Positions 55,972 to 64,000 are shown, counted from the first letter of the stretch. The stretch is DNA of 64,000 nucleotides from Phyllobacterium sophorae (GCF_003010965.1 NZ_PGGM01000005.1:124001-188000), one strand, 5' to 3'. Notes: a model not told the origin generated them from the sequence alone. Numbers and translations are program-made.

Positions 55972-56010
55972 TTGCTGCTATGCAGCAACATCAATGCTGC
56001 CTTGCAACAA
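55972..56010 (+). promoter_or_regulatory. Twin palindrome boxes upstream of the DUF1127 gene
   Basis: Box 1 TTGCTGC-TAT-GCAGCAA (55972-55988) is a perfect 7-3-7 dyad; box 2 ATGCTGC-CTT-GCAACAA (55994-56010) is near-perfect. The starts are 22 bp apart, exactly as upstream of the small RNA at 52264. A shared regulator is the simplest reading. Confidence 0.75.
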
Positions 56011-56086
56011 CGGCAATTTTCAATCGATACAACTCACTGCATATTTTGTTTCAGGGAGGGCAAAAAAACATAAAGGGGTATGAACC

Positions 56087-56230
56087 ATGAGCCTTCGCCA
56101 CCGTATTCAAAAGTACCGTCAGTACCGGCAGAACCTGCACGAACTGCGCCTTTGCACCGATCGCAATCTTGCCGATCTTGGCATTGCCCGCACCGATATT
56201 CGCCGGATCGCCTGGCAAGCCTGCAATTAA
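56087..56230 (+). CDS. DUF1127 small basic protein (47 aa)
   Basis: 47 residues from ATG 56087: MSLRHRIQKYRQYRQNLHEL, then RLCTDRNLADLGIARTDIRR, the DUF1127 signature (L..L....L.DIG..R.dI). Arg-rich, likely RNA- or small-RNA-interacting. In Rhodobacter a DUF1127 protein is encoded with the CcsR (cuckoo) RNAs and promotes their processing, and in Brucella, from memory, small proteins of this kind are VtlR targets. Here the twin boxes upstream are shared with the sRNA locus 3.8 kb away. Confidence 0.9.
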   Translation: MSLRHRIQKYRQYRQNLHELRLCTDRNLADLGIARTDIRRIAWQACN

Positions 56231-56247
56231 CTGCACAATGGAATTCA

Positions 56248-56284
56248 GACAAATGGCGTTCGCGACCCGCGGCCGCCATTTGTC
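56248..56284. repeat. 11-bp perfect inverted repeat between the DUF1127 and HlyD genes
   Basis: GACAAATGGCG (56248-56258) with CGCCATTTGTC (56274-56284), 15-nt spacer. It sits between convergent genes and has no T-run on either strand; it probably ends or protects both transcripts. Confidence 0.6.
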
Positions 56285-56300
56285 AGAGGGATGACCCGGG

Positions 56301-57644
56301 TCAGGATTCTCTGAAGGCGCGTGACATACTGTCGATCACCGGCTTTGCAAGATATTCGAAGAATGTACGTTCGTGAGTCTGGATGAGAATATCCGCCGGC
56401 ATTCCGGGCGTTGGCGTAAAGCCATGGATCCGGGCAAGCTCGTCCGCAGGAATACTGACACGCGCCAGATAGACCTCCTGCTTCTGGTTGCTTGTGGCGT
56501 CAGTTACGGAATCGGCTGACACATAGTCGACCCGGCCGTTGATGATCGGCGTCGTGCGCTGGTTGAGCGCGCTCAGGCGCACATGTGCCACCTGGCCTTC
56601 CTTGACCTCATCGATCTGCATGCGGGGGATCTGCGCCTCTATGATGAGCGGTACACCTGCGGGAAGAATCTCGATGATCGGCTTTCCGCTTTCGATGACC
56701 CCGCCCGGCGTATGATAATAGAGACGGATGATCGTGCCCGAAACGGGAGCCTTGACCACGGTGCGGCTCAGAATATCTTCCGCCTGGCGCGACTGCTCGC
56801 GTACGGTGTCGAGTTCGGCTTCGGCGCTCTGGACCTCATCAAGCGCCGCCTGCTTTTCGGTATCCTTCGTCTGTATCATTTCTTTCTGGAATTTCTCGAT
56901 CTGCGCGTTGACTTCCTGGATTTCTGCGTCAAGCCGCGCAATCGTGCCGTTGCCATCCGCTATGGCGCGTTCGAGAACGCTGACCTCAGAGCGGGCCATG
57001 AGCCCTTTTCTATAGAGCGAATACTTGGCCTCATACTCGTCATTGAGCAGAAGGACCTGTTTACGTGTTGCATCAATCTGCGCATTACGCCCGATGCGGC
57101 GGAATTCCAGCGCCGAGATATTGCGCTGCATCATCTGGAGTTCATTGGCATATTTTGCATGGGCCGCATTGAAATTGTCGCTCTGGCTATCGTTGACGGC
57201 ACGTATCTCCGGATTGGCCATATTCTCCAGGATGATCTTCGGCGGCTGATAGCGATCTTCGCCGTGGACAATGGCATGAAGCCGGGCGAGGATTGCTTCA
57301 AGACGCGCCTGGCGCAGGAACAGCTGTTGCGAATTGGCGCGCGGCGCTGTCTCGTCAAGGTGGACAAGGTCATCACCTTCCTTGACACGGTCACCTTCTC
57401 GGACCAGCAGCTCCTTGATAATTCCGCCTTCCAGATGCTGAACGACCTTGTTCTTGCCTGTGGCTACAAAGCTGCCCGGCGCGATGACTGCAGCTGCAAG
57501 TTGTGCGGTTGCAGCCCACGTGCCGAAGCCGCCAAAGCAGACGAAGATCAGCACTATCCCGAATTTTGTATAGGGCCTGATTGATCTTGGAACGCCGTCG
57601 TACCATTCCAGGTTATTCATTATGTTTGATGCGGCCATCGCCAT
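56301..57644 (-). CDS. Type I secretion membrane-fusion protein (HlyD/PrtE family)
   Basis: 447 residues. One N-terminal membrane helix (FGIVLIFVCFGGFGTWAA at about 28-45), then the lipoyl/barrel half, a long coiled-coil hairpin (about 100-290), then the second lipoyl half (VVKAPVSGTIIRLYYHTPGG) and beta-barrel (VRLSALNQRTTPIINGRVDY). It links the inner-membrane ABC exporter to an outer-membrane TolC-like channel, which is not encoded here. Starts 4 bp after the ABC gene in the same operon. Confidence 0.92.
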   Translation of the reverse strand: MAMAASNIMNNLEWYDGVPRSIRPYTKFGIVLIFVCFGGFGTWAATAQLAAAVIAPGSFVATGKNKVVQHLEGGIIKELLVREGDRVKEGDDLVHLDETAPRANSQQLFLRQARLEAILARLHAIVHGEDRYQPPKIILENMANPEIRAVNDSQSDNFNAAHAKYANELQMMQRNISALEFRRIGRNAQIDATRKQVLLLNDEYEAKYSLYRKGLMARSEVSVLERAIADGNGTIARLDAEIQEVNAQIEKFQKEMIQTKDTEKQAALDEVQSAEAELDTVREQSRQAEDILSRTVVKAPVSGTIIRLYYHTPGGVIESGKPIIEILPAGVPLIIEAQIPRMQIDEVKEGQVAHVRLSALNQRTTPIINGRVDYVSADSVTDATSNQKQEVYLARVSIPADELARIHGFTPTPGMPADILIQTHERTFFEYLAKPVIDSMSRAFRES

Positions 57645-57648
57645 TCAC

Positions 57649-59799
57649 CTATTCGGCGGCTCGGATGATTGGAACCGAATCCGCCTCTTTGTTCTTGCGT
57701 GAGAGTGCTTCCATCACTGTTGCCCGCGTACCGAACATCGTCACCGTGCCGTTGCTCAGAACCATGATCTTGTCGACACAGTTGAGCAGAGCCGGCCGCT
57801 GGGTGATCGTCACGACGGTTATCTTGTGCTTCTTTGCATGAAACAGGGCTTTGGTAAGGGCGGCATCGCCCTGGGAGTCGAGATTGGAGTTGGGCTCATC
57901 GAGCACAACGAGGGTCGGATTGCCGAAGAATGCCCGCGCCAGCGCAATGCGCTGCTTCTGGCCTCCGGACAAAGGTGCGCCATCGGCAGCAACGACGGTC
58001 TCATAGCCTTGCGGAAAGCCTGCAATCAGTTCGTGAACGTCCGCCAGCACCGCAGCGTCAAAAATCGACTGGTCGCTTACATCGTCGCGCATCCGGGCGA
58101 TATTTGCCTTGATCGTACCGGGGAAGAGCTGCACATCCTGTGGAAGATAGCCGATGTTTTCACCGAACTGCCGCTGATCCCAGTTTCGCAAGTCCATCAG
58201 ATCAAGACGAACGCTTCCAGAAGTCGGCAAGATCGATCCAACCAGCATTTTGCCGAGGGTGGTCTTCCCGGCACCTGAATTGCCGATGATCGCCATGGAC
58301 TCGCCGGGCATCAGCGTGAAGGAAATACCGTTCAAAATGACTTTCTTATTGGGGGGCGGAACGTAGAGAATTCGATCCACGTCAAGTCGGCCCTGCGGGT
58401 CCGGCAAGCGCAAGCGTTCAAAGTTCAATGGCGAAGTCTGCAAAAGATTGCGGATACGGCCAAAAGCCGAACGGAATTGGATGAAATTGTTCCAGCCCTC
58501 GATCGCGCCTTCGATCGGCGCGAGCGCACGACCGGCAATAATCGACGCGGCGATGACCATACCACCCGTCAGCTGCCCGTCGATCGCCAGATGTGCACCC
58601 CAACCAAGCATGGCGACCTGCGTGAGCAAGCGCGAGCATTTGGATATGGTGGCGAAGACGATGTTACGATCCTGGGCTTTGACCTGCGAACGCAATGACC
58701 CTGCCATGTCGCGGCCCCAAATGCGTACCGCTTCCGGAATCATCGCCAGCGCATTGATAATCTGGGAGTTCCTCGACATGGAGTCGAGATGCAGCATGGC
58801 CCGGCTCTGATAATTGGTCGCCTCGGCAAAGGAAGCGGCGGTTGCCCGCTGATTGATGAAGGCAATGACGATGAGAATGAGTGACGAGACCACGACGATA
58901 TAGCCAAGGTGTGGATGCACCAGGAAAACTGCCAAGAGAAAAATCGGTGCAATCGGCGCGTCAAAAAATGACAGCAGCGTGCCCGAAGTCAGGAAGGCGC
59001 GCAGCTGCTGCAGATCGCCGAGCACCTGATAGTCTTTTCCGTTGCCGTTGAGCGAAGCGCGCGCTGCAGCGCTCAAGATCGGCGCACCCAGTTGCACCGC
59101 GACCTCGACTGCCGTGCGCATAAGAATGAAGCGGCGTATCGCATCGAGCACGACCTGAACAACGACGGCTCCGACAATGACAAGCGTCAGCATGATCAGC
59201 GTATCGGTCGAACGGCTGGTAAGGACGCGGTCGGATATCTGGAAAAGATAGATCGGGATTGCCAGGACGAGGACGTTCAGAAAGACCGTGAAACCCATGA
59301 CGATGACAAGGTTCTTACGGACGGCCCTGACGCCATTGTTGAAGCTGTCGCTGAAGCTGACCGCTGCAGTACGCTTGTGAAAGCCGCCGCCATGGCCGGT
59401 TTCCCGAATCCTGAGCGGCCCGCGATCACCTTCAATGACCTTCCCGACTTCTGCAGCAGCGGTGTTCGCGGCTGTGGATTGGAAGTGGGGAGCGCTCGCA
59501 GCCTTTGCCGGCTCCTCTACCGCGGTGTCCACCGAATCGGCCGGGGTCTCGCCAACCACCAATTCACTCGCCGCAGGTTCGACCATGTTCAGGATGGGCG
59601 TTGCATCCGCAGTTGCCGCTTCGGCGACTTTTACTGGCAATGGCGGGACAGGCAGGTCGGTATCCGTCTCCTGCCGAAACAGCATGGTAATCGTGCTTTC
59701 CATTTCGGCCAGCAGTTCATCGAGTTCTTCGCGGGCAGCCATTGCCTGCGGCGCGTTCGAGGATGTGGACCGCACTTCGGCCTGCTCGTCATATTTCAT
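57649..59799 (-). CDS. Type I secretion permease/ATPase (PrtD family)
   Basis: 716 residues. About 160 extra N-terminal residues, acidic and disordered with an opening coiled coil (REELDELLAEMESTITMLFR), precede six membrane helices (LVIVMGFTVFLNVLVLAIPI onward). The ATPase domain has Walker A GNSGAGKTT, signature LSGGQKQR and Walker B LVVLDEPNSNLDS. PrtD relatives are usually near 580 residues, so the extension is unusual. It exports unfolded substrates directly to the medium with the HlyD partner. Likely substrates are the two upstream gene products. Confidence 0.92.
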   Translation of the reverse strand: MKYDEQAEVRSTSSNAPQAMAAREELDELLAEMESTITMLFRQETDTDLPVPPLPVKVAEAATADATPILNMVEPAASELVVGETPADSVDTAVEEPAKAASAPHFQSTAANTAAAEVGKVIEGDRGPLRIRETGHGGGFHKRTAAVSFSDSFNNGVRAVRKNLVIVMGFTVFLNVLVLAIPIYLFQISDRVLTSRSTDTLIMLTLVIVGAVVVQVVLDAIRRFILMRTAVEVAVQLGAPILSAAARASLNGNGKDYQVLGDLQQLRAFLTSGTLLSFFDAPIAPIFLLAVFLVHPHLGYIVVVSSLILIVIAFINQRATAASFAEATNYQSRAMLHLDSMSRNSQIINALAMIPEAVRIWGRDMAGSLRSQVKAQDRNIVFATISKCSRLLTQVAMLGWGAHLAIDGQLTGGMVIAASIIAGRALAPIEGAIEGWNNFIQFRSAFGRIRNLLQTSPLNFERLRLPDPQGRLDVDRILYVPPPNKKVILNGISFTLMPGESMAIIGNSGAGKTTLGKMLVGSILPTSGSVRLDLMDLRNWDQRQFGENIGYLPQDVQLFPGTIKANIARMRDDVSDQSIFDAAVLADVHELIAGFPQGYETVVAADGAPLSGGQKQRIALARAFFGNPTLVVLDEPNSNLDSQGDAALTKALFHAKKHKITVVTITQRPALLNCVDKIMVLSNGTVTMFGTRATVMEALSRKNKEADSVPIIRAAE

Positions 59800-59829
59800 G
59801 CTTCTCGCTCCCTCCGCGCATCATCGTTC

Positions 59830-61851
59830 CTATGCGAGAACCGTTTGCATGACATCGACCGAGTGGGTGGTGTCCGGAACGTGAATAGGAGCGGCGTGGT
59901 CGTTTGTTGCCGGCGCGTCCGTTTCATGGTCGAGAAACGCCACCACTTCATTTGCCAGCGGCTGACTTTGGCCGGTCGCAGGTATTGCGGTTTGGGAAAC
60001 GATAATTTCGGCTTGGATCAATATGGCGTCAGAATAAACGGCACCTCCCACATAGGACGTGCCCTCCCCGTGCGTATCGTCATCGACGATCACGGCGACG
60101 TTGATCAAAGCGTTCGAGCCCGTGCTGATATCCCATACTGTATCGGATGAAGCGGTCAGGATCCCGTCTTCAAAGTGTGCAACGTAGTCCGCATCACCGA
60201 GGATATTGACCTGTTCGATATAGTTCAGATCGTAGACATTGCCGGATATGAAAAGAACGCTCAGGCCTTCGAACCCTTGGAAATTCTGATCATGGTGGAA
60301 ACCATCGGGCATTTTATAATCGCCATTCGCAAGCCCGTTCATAGCCTGCAGATAATGGTCCGGAAGACCGCTCACCCAATTGATGGTGTCCCCATTCTGG
60401 ATACTGGCGGCGTTCCACAACAGGTTATCGCTTGTCGACAAAGCGCCATCGTAATTGTTCGCGGCGCCACCCGACGTGAATGTGTCGTTGTCGAACAGGA
60501 TATTGGTCTGGAAGATGAAATTGCCATCGTAATAATCGCCGCCGATGAGCACGAGATCATAGGAAGTGCAAAGGTCGGCAAAGGAAGCCGAATTGATTGC
60601 CATGTTTCCGCCGGTAATGATTGTGGTATAGGCACCGGTCGCCGAAAGCACATGCATGTCATTGTCGGAAATGAAGCTGTACTGGGAGATCCAATCCATC
60701 TGGATCAGATCGCCGCTGATGAGCGTAATCTGCCAGTTTTGCGGAAATGCTGAAGCGTTGCCGGAGGCATCCGCCGATTGCAGGTCGTCAACCTGATGAA
60801 CGAAGTTGGCAATGTTCATTGCATTGGTCGATGGCTGACACATTGACTGCTGAGCCGAAAAACCGTTCTGGAACGTGTCCACATCGCTAAATGCATTGGT
60901 CTGAATGACAACATCAATGCGGCAGTAGTTGCCTGCGACGGCAAAATGCGCGCTGACGGTATCGAGACTTTGCAGGACCACCTCATTTACCATGAGGTTG
61001 GCGCCGGCCTGAACCGTTATGGAGCCTACAATGTCGGTCCCATTGATCACCGCCGGCTGGCTTGTCACCGTCGCCTGTGAACTGCTGTGATCGGTTTGCT
61101 TGATGGCTTCCGGGATTGCATCGATCAAACTCGGTGGACCTGCCACTTGCGAACCATTGACAAAGAGACCATCGATCGTGGGCGCGGAGACCACCGTTAC
61201 ACCAGGCGTCTGGGCCAGCGGTCCTGTCGCTGCTGCGTGGATAAACGCCGACTGATTTGCGAAGAATTGGGCCAACTCAACCCCAGAAGCCGGGATGGAA
61301 GCTGACGAAAACGGCTCCGAAATGGAAAAAGCATTGGCGGACAAATGCGCAAAGGCCGCATCATCAACAAAGTCGATATTAACGGGGGCGTGGTCACCCA
61401 TGATCACGACGTCGTTGTCTTGCATATGATTGGTTTGCTTCAGGACAAGCGATGTCTCGGAAGGGCCTGGCCCAACGAACGGTTCCTGCTCGACACTATG
61501 TGGATTTGGATGATGTGAGCTTGAAGCGTGGTGCTTCGGCAGGGGCTGCGGGGACCTGTGTCCTGAGATATCCATTTCAATCGTATCGATATCTACCCAT
61601 GGCATGGCCGGCTGACCAAGCGGCGACCACACGGGCGGAGCGTAGTGTATATCCGGTTCAAATGATCCGGGATTCAAATACTGGGTCGGATTGGTTTGAA
61701 CTGAAAGGATGTCATTGAAGTCCGGCTCCTTCGCTGGCGTCGTTTCGAATTCACGGTATTCGAACCGTGCTCTCGCAGCCTCAATGGATGTATGAAAATA
61801 GCCTATGAAGTGAGCAATCGATTCTGAAATCTGATCACCAAAACCGAGCAT
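59830..61851 (-). CDS. Large hypothetical protein with internal Q-x-N...D-x-D repeats, probable T1SS substrate
   Basis: 673 residues, no Sec signal peptide or membrane helix. Residues 1-130 are variable and His/Pro-rich. A motif QTN followed by DxD recurs: 139-147, 307-327 (VVIQTNAFSDVDTF), 380-400 (WISQYSFISDNDMHV), 438-458 (FIFQTNILFDNDTF) and 537-557 (YIEQVNILGDADYV). Between them are beta-rich spacers (NGDTINWVSGLPDHYLQAMN). No catalytic signature is seen. It sits 30 bp upstream of the exporter ATPase gene in one operon, so secretion by that system is the best inference. Calcium binding by the DxD elements is possible. Confidence 0.78.
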   Translation of the reverse strand: MLGFGDQISESIAHFIGYFHTSIEAARARFEYREFETTPAKEPDFNDILSVQTNPTQYLNPGSFEPDIHYAPPVWSPLGQPAMPWVDIDTIEMDISGHRSPQPLPKHHASSSHHPNPHSVEQEPFVGPGPSETSLVLKQTNHMQDNDVVIMGDHAPVNIDFVDDAAFAHLSANAFSISEPFSSASIPASGVELAQFFANQSAFIHAAATGPLAQTPGVTVVSAPTIDGLFVNGSQVAGPPSLIDAIPEAIKQTDHSSSQATVTSQPAVINGTDIVGSITVQAGANLMVNEVVLQSLDTVSAHFAVAGNYCRIDVVIQTNAFSDVDTFQNGFSAQQSMCQPSTNAMNIANFVHQVDDLQSADASGNASAFPQNWQITLISGDLIQMDWISQYSFISDNDMHVLSATGAYTTIITGGNMAINSASFADLCTSYDLVLIGGDYYDGNFIFQTNILFDNDTFTSGGAANNYDGALSTSDNLLWNAASIQNGDTINWVSGLPDHYLQAMNGLANGDYKMPDGFHHDQNFQGFEGLSVLFISGNVYDLNYIEQVNILGDADYVAHFEDGILTASSDTVWDISTGSNALINVAVIVDDDTHGEGTSYVGGAVYSDAILIQAEIIVSQTAIPATGQSQPLANEVVAFLDHETDAPATNDHAAPIHVPDTTHSVDVMQTVLA

Positions 61852-61963
61852 TATGATGGTCCCCGCTAAATTTCACGGCAATCCGCCACCTTGCTGACAA
61901 AGAGGTCTGCGCAAAGATTGCGCAGACCAATGTCAATTCAGGCAGAATGCCTGCGTGTTACCG

Positions 61964-62857
61964 TCACTCGCTGTCGCCACTGATGGTGGTGTGCGTGTAG
62001 GTTCCGTTGATAACGGTAGCGTCGAAAGCGTTCTGCTGCAGATTGGCGCCGAGAACTATTTCCTGCGTAAACGCTGTCGATGTAATGTTGGCTGCAGCAC
62101 TTGCTGCACTGGAACCAGCCAAGTCGTCGTCGGCATGTGCGCCGCCGCCGTCGTTGCCAAACCAGCTGTCCCAACCACCATCGCCACCAGCTCCGATACC
62201 ATCACCCGCTGTCGCAGCACCCCCGGTTGCATTCAGCGTTACGCTGCCCGAGTTGTCTTGGCTGACGTGAGCGAGCTCGTCATTGTCGACCAGATCTGCC
62301 ACCTGGTTAACAGCAAATCCGGTGTTCGTACCCGCACCGTTAAACGCGCTGTTGAAGATGTTCGAGAAGTCGACATCGTTGCCCGGATCGAAGTTGATGC
62401 TGCCGGAGTCAGTGATAAACATGTTGTCGAAATTGGTATTAATCAGATCGAGATCTGCAAAATCATTGTCAGTAGGCAGATACCCATCCAAGTTCACGCC
62501 AACATCAACAGTCACGGTCGTCTCCGACGTGTTGGTATTGGTATTGTGGTTATCACTTTCATTCAGGTTGGCATTCAGATTACCATTGGCATTCAGATTG
62601 CCATTGCCATTGAGGTTACCATTGCCGTTGAGGTTACCGTTGCCATTCCAGTTCGAATTGTCCGAACTTGAATGCTGATCCTGGCTTTGGCCTTGCCCCT
62701 GTCCTTGCCCCTGCCCCTGAGCCTCCAGTTGCCCCTGAGCTTGCCCCTGTAACTGAAGGGCCAGTGCGGCAGCCACCGCTGATGCATCGGCATCTGCACT
62801 CGCTGACGGATCGCCACCCGGGTGGAAATTGTAGTTGTTGTTCTTACCGTTACTCAT
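61964..62857 (-). CDS. Low-complexity Gln/Gly- and Asn/Gly-repeat protein, probable T1SS substrate
   Basis: 297 residues from ATG 62857 (MSNGKNNNYNFHPGGDPSAS). After an Ala-rich helix (AVAAALALQLQGQAQGQL) comes a Gln-Gly tract, then hexapeptide repeats of the type GNLNGN (residues about 70-95), then a Thr/Asn-rich link and a folded-looking acidic C-terminal half (DVGVNLDGYLPTDNDFADLD, ANITSTAFTQEIVLGANLQQ). No Sec signal. It is first in the operon with the 673-aa and exporter genes. Composition recalls surface-fibre or biofilm-matrix proteins; that is inference. Confidence 0.75.
   Translation of the reverse strand: MSNGKNNNYNFHPGGDPSASADADASAVAAALALQLQGQAQGQLEAQGQGQGQGQGQSQDQHSSSDNSNWNGNGNLNGNGNLNGNGNLNANGNLNANLNESDNHNTNTNTSETTVTVDVGVNLDGYLPTDNDFADLDLINTNFDNMFITDSGSINFDPGNDVDFSNIFNSAFNGAGTNTGFAVNQVADLVDNDELAHVSQDNSGSVTLNATGGAATAGDGIGAGGDGGWDSWFGNDGGGAHADDDLAGSSAASAAANITSTAFTQEIVLGANLQQNAFDATVINGTYTHTTISGDSE
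62576..62647. repeat. 18-bp tandem coding repeat (four units)
   Basis: Four 18-bp units (62576-62593, 62594-62611, 62612-62629, 62630-62647) encode the GNLNGN-type hexapeptides. Units differ at a few bases; units 3 and 4 are nearly identical. The adjacent Q-G tract (about 62690-62755) is built of 6-12-bp CCTTGCCCCTG-like units. Both are prone to slippage. Confidence 0.8.
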
Positions 62858-63534
62858 AAAAAGCCCTCCGATTTTATTGTGGTCGGAGCCAGCAAGAACC
62901 TCTATGCATTTCAAACGAGGTTATATTGCGAGCGCCGCATGCTTTTTTTTGAAAACAGACGTCATTTATTTACATAGCACCAGCGTGATTCTGGATACTA
63001 TTTGCCAATGGTGTTCAATTTTGTTTTTTTCACGGGATTACTACTTGGACATCCCCACACACAACTATGCGCCCAAGCCTTGTAACGTTAATCCCAAAGC
63101 GGCCAGACGTTAAGCTACCAATTCTGTTTAGGTGCGGGATTAGGCTGTGATCAGCGGGTATTCACCTCTGAAGTCAAAAAAATGCAATCGTTTCAAGAGC
63201 ATTTCGGAGCGGGCGCCTTGGAACCTGATTTCGAAGGATTAAAAAGCCTTGCTGCCCATAGTTAATATTGTCGAGAAAACCAGCCGGAGGACCGAGTGTT
63301 TAATGCTCTGGCGCGAGCTTCGAGGACCTCATAAACCCAATTAAATGCTAGGTTTTTGCCTGGTCACGGCCACGTCACGCGCGATTTATTAATTCTTTGG
63401 TAATCAACACGGATAGTTGGGTTTAGGCAGCGCATAAAAACTGAATAGAAAGAACTTACCCAAATAAAAAACAATAAGAGAACACAAATCCGGAGAGAAA
63501 ATACTTCTCTCAATAAAGGGTATAGGGGAAAATT
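62858..63534. other. 677-bp intergenic region between the secretion operon and the divergent regulator
   Basis: No gene with coding character was found. It is A+T-rich, with ACGTTAA at 63085-63091 repeated at 63107-63113 (22 bp apart, same orientation). Long 5' leaders or several operators for a complex promoter are plausible. A TATAGGGGAAAATT ribosome site ends it at the downstream start. Confidence 0.6.
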
Positions 63535-64000
63535 ATGAGTGGAACAACACAGCGTACAGTATCGAACCATCTTCAACTTGGGTCGAAGAATGACAATGAA
63601 ACAAAATTCAGGACTGGCATCTTCATTTATGCCGAATCTGGCGTCGTTTTTCAGGGATTGGTCCAATCACTAGAGAGAACATTCCCGGATCTCAAAGTCA
63701 GCTTGTCGAGCAAACTTGCAGAGTCCGATGAAACTGACGCTGAAACGGGCCTTGTACTTGTGCATGCCCACGCAGGTTTCGTCTTCGATCTCCCTGATTG
63801 TGTAGCGCGATGCAAGCAACGTTTCCCGAACGCTTCCATCACGCTCATGATTGATGAAAACAATGCCGGTATCCATGAATTCAACACCTTGTTTGACAGC
63901 AAACTCGTGCAGGGGCTTCTTCCCTTCAGTCTGAAACTCGATATCTGGCTGGCCGTGGTTTGGCTTTTGTTGAATGGCGGTGAATATTATCCGTCCACCA
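63535..64000 (+). CDS. Response-regulator-like protein, 3' end outside window (possible LuxR/CsgD-type regulator)
   Basis: 155 residues visible from ATG 63535 with AGGGGAA upstream. After a polar start (MSGTTQRTVSNHLQLGSKND) a receiver-like alpha/beta domain follows: TGIFIYAESGVVFQGLVQSL, TGLVLVHAHAGFVFDLPDCV and ASITLMIDENNAG. The conserved phospho-acceptor aspartate is not evident. The frame runs off the window before any DNA-binding domain; a LuxR-type C-terminus is expected but unseen. It is divergent from the type I secretion operon, so it is the candidate controller. Confidence 0.6.
   Translation, partial: MSGTTQRTVSNHLQLGSKNDNETKFRTGIFIYAESGVVFQGLVQSLERTFPDLKVSLSSKLAESDETDAETGLVLVHAHAGFVFDLPDCVARCKQRFPNASITLMIDENNAGIHEFNTLFDSKLVQGLLPFSLKLDIWLAVVWLLLNGGEYYPST

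Noticed and set aside
56583-57584. 333-codon plus-strand frame opposite the HlyD gene
   Set aside because: Antisense shadow; the minus strand encodes a complete membrane-fusion protein.
61955-62671. 238-codon plus-strand frame, rich in Ile/Val/Thr at its end
   Set aside because: It is the complement of the tandem GNLNGN repeats in the minus-strand gene.
62560-62760. Short regular repeats resembling a CRISPR array
   Set aside because: Units are contiguous 18-bp and 6-12-bp coding repeats without unique spacers, in frame with the Asn/Gly and Gln/Gly protein.

Overview
The window is chromosomal DNA of an alphaproteobacterium, most likely order Hyphomicrobiales (Rhizobiales) near Phyllobacteriaceae/Rhizobiaceae; the genus is not determined. 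This rests on the high-G+C coding style, a zwf-pgl-edd Entner-Doudoroff operon, a ureDABCEFG urease operon, a RIME-like rhizobial intergenic mosaic repeat, a DUF1127 micro-gene and a cuckoo-type small RNA with CCTCCTCCC loops. I see no rRNA, tRNA, CRISPR array, phage or insertion sequence.

Layout. 0-3 kb: putrescine-type ABC importer (potF-potG-potH on the minus strand, potH cut by the window edge). 3-9.8 kb: EamA exporter, a 51-residue orphan, a LysR regulator, an NmrA-like oxidoreductase plus cupin facing a winged-helix/TolB/TPR regulator, and a RamB-type regulator divergent from isocitrate lyase (aceA, 10-11.3 kb). 11.4-13.8 kb: small orphan genes, hairpins, a 29-bp tandem duplication and a Crp/Fnr regulator. 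13.9-16.9 kb: puuA- and puuB-like putrescine catabolism genes with a RIME-like element between them; these fit the pot importer. 17.1-21.5 kb: an RTX calcium-binding protein, a FabH-like synthase and a Pit phosphate transporter. 21.5-25.4 kb: a VapBC-type toxin-antitoxin pair with a perfect palindromic operator, two short-chain dehydrogenases and an aldehyde dehydrogenase. 25.6-29.7 kb: zwf-pgl-edd. 29.8-34 kb: a frameshifted RTX-like remnant, a GlxA-type AraC regulator, folD and an orphan sarcosine-oxidase beta subunit. 34-43 kb: surface-polysaccharide genes (Wzz/GumC-like, Wzx-like, DUF6492, WecG-like, GT4, GT2, Wzy/ExoQ-like). 43.1-50.1 kb: proC and the urease operon, which carries a DinB-like gene and an oppositely oriented secreted-protein gene. 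50.1-56.3 kb: flavin oxidoreductase, small secreted proteins, a cuckoo-like sRNA, lipoprotein, glycerate kinase, Dabb protein, amidase and a DUF1127 gene. 56.3-64 kb: a four-gene minus-strand operon encoding a type I secretion ABC/HlyD pair and two large repeat-rich proteins of unknown function, with a regulator-like gene diverging from it and running off the window.

Two ensembles stand out. First, the sRNA (about 52.32-52.46 kb) and the DUF1127 gene (56.09 kb) are preceded by the same pair of 17-bp palindrome-like boxes at exactly the same 22-bp spacing, which suggests one shared, probably LysR-type, activator. Second, the 56.3-64 kb operon looks like a dedicated secretion system for low-complexity, probably surface or matrix, proteins that lack classical RTX nonapeptides.
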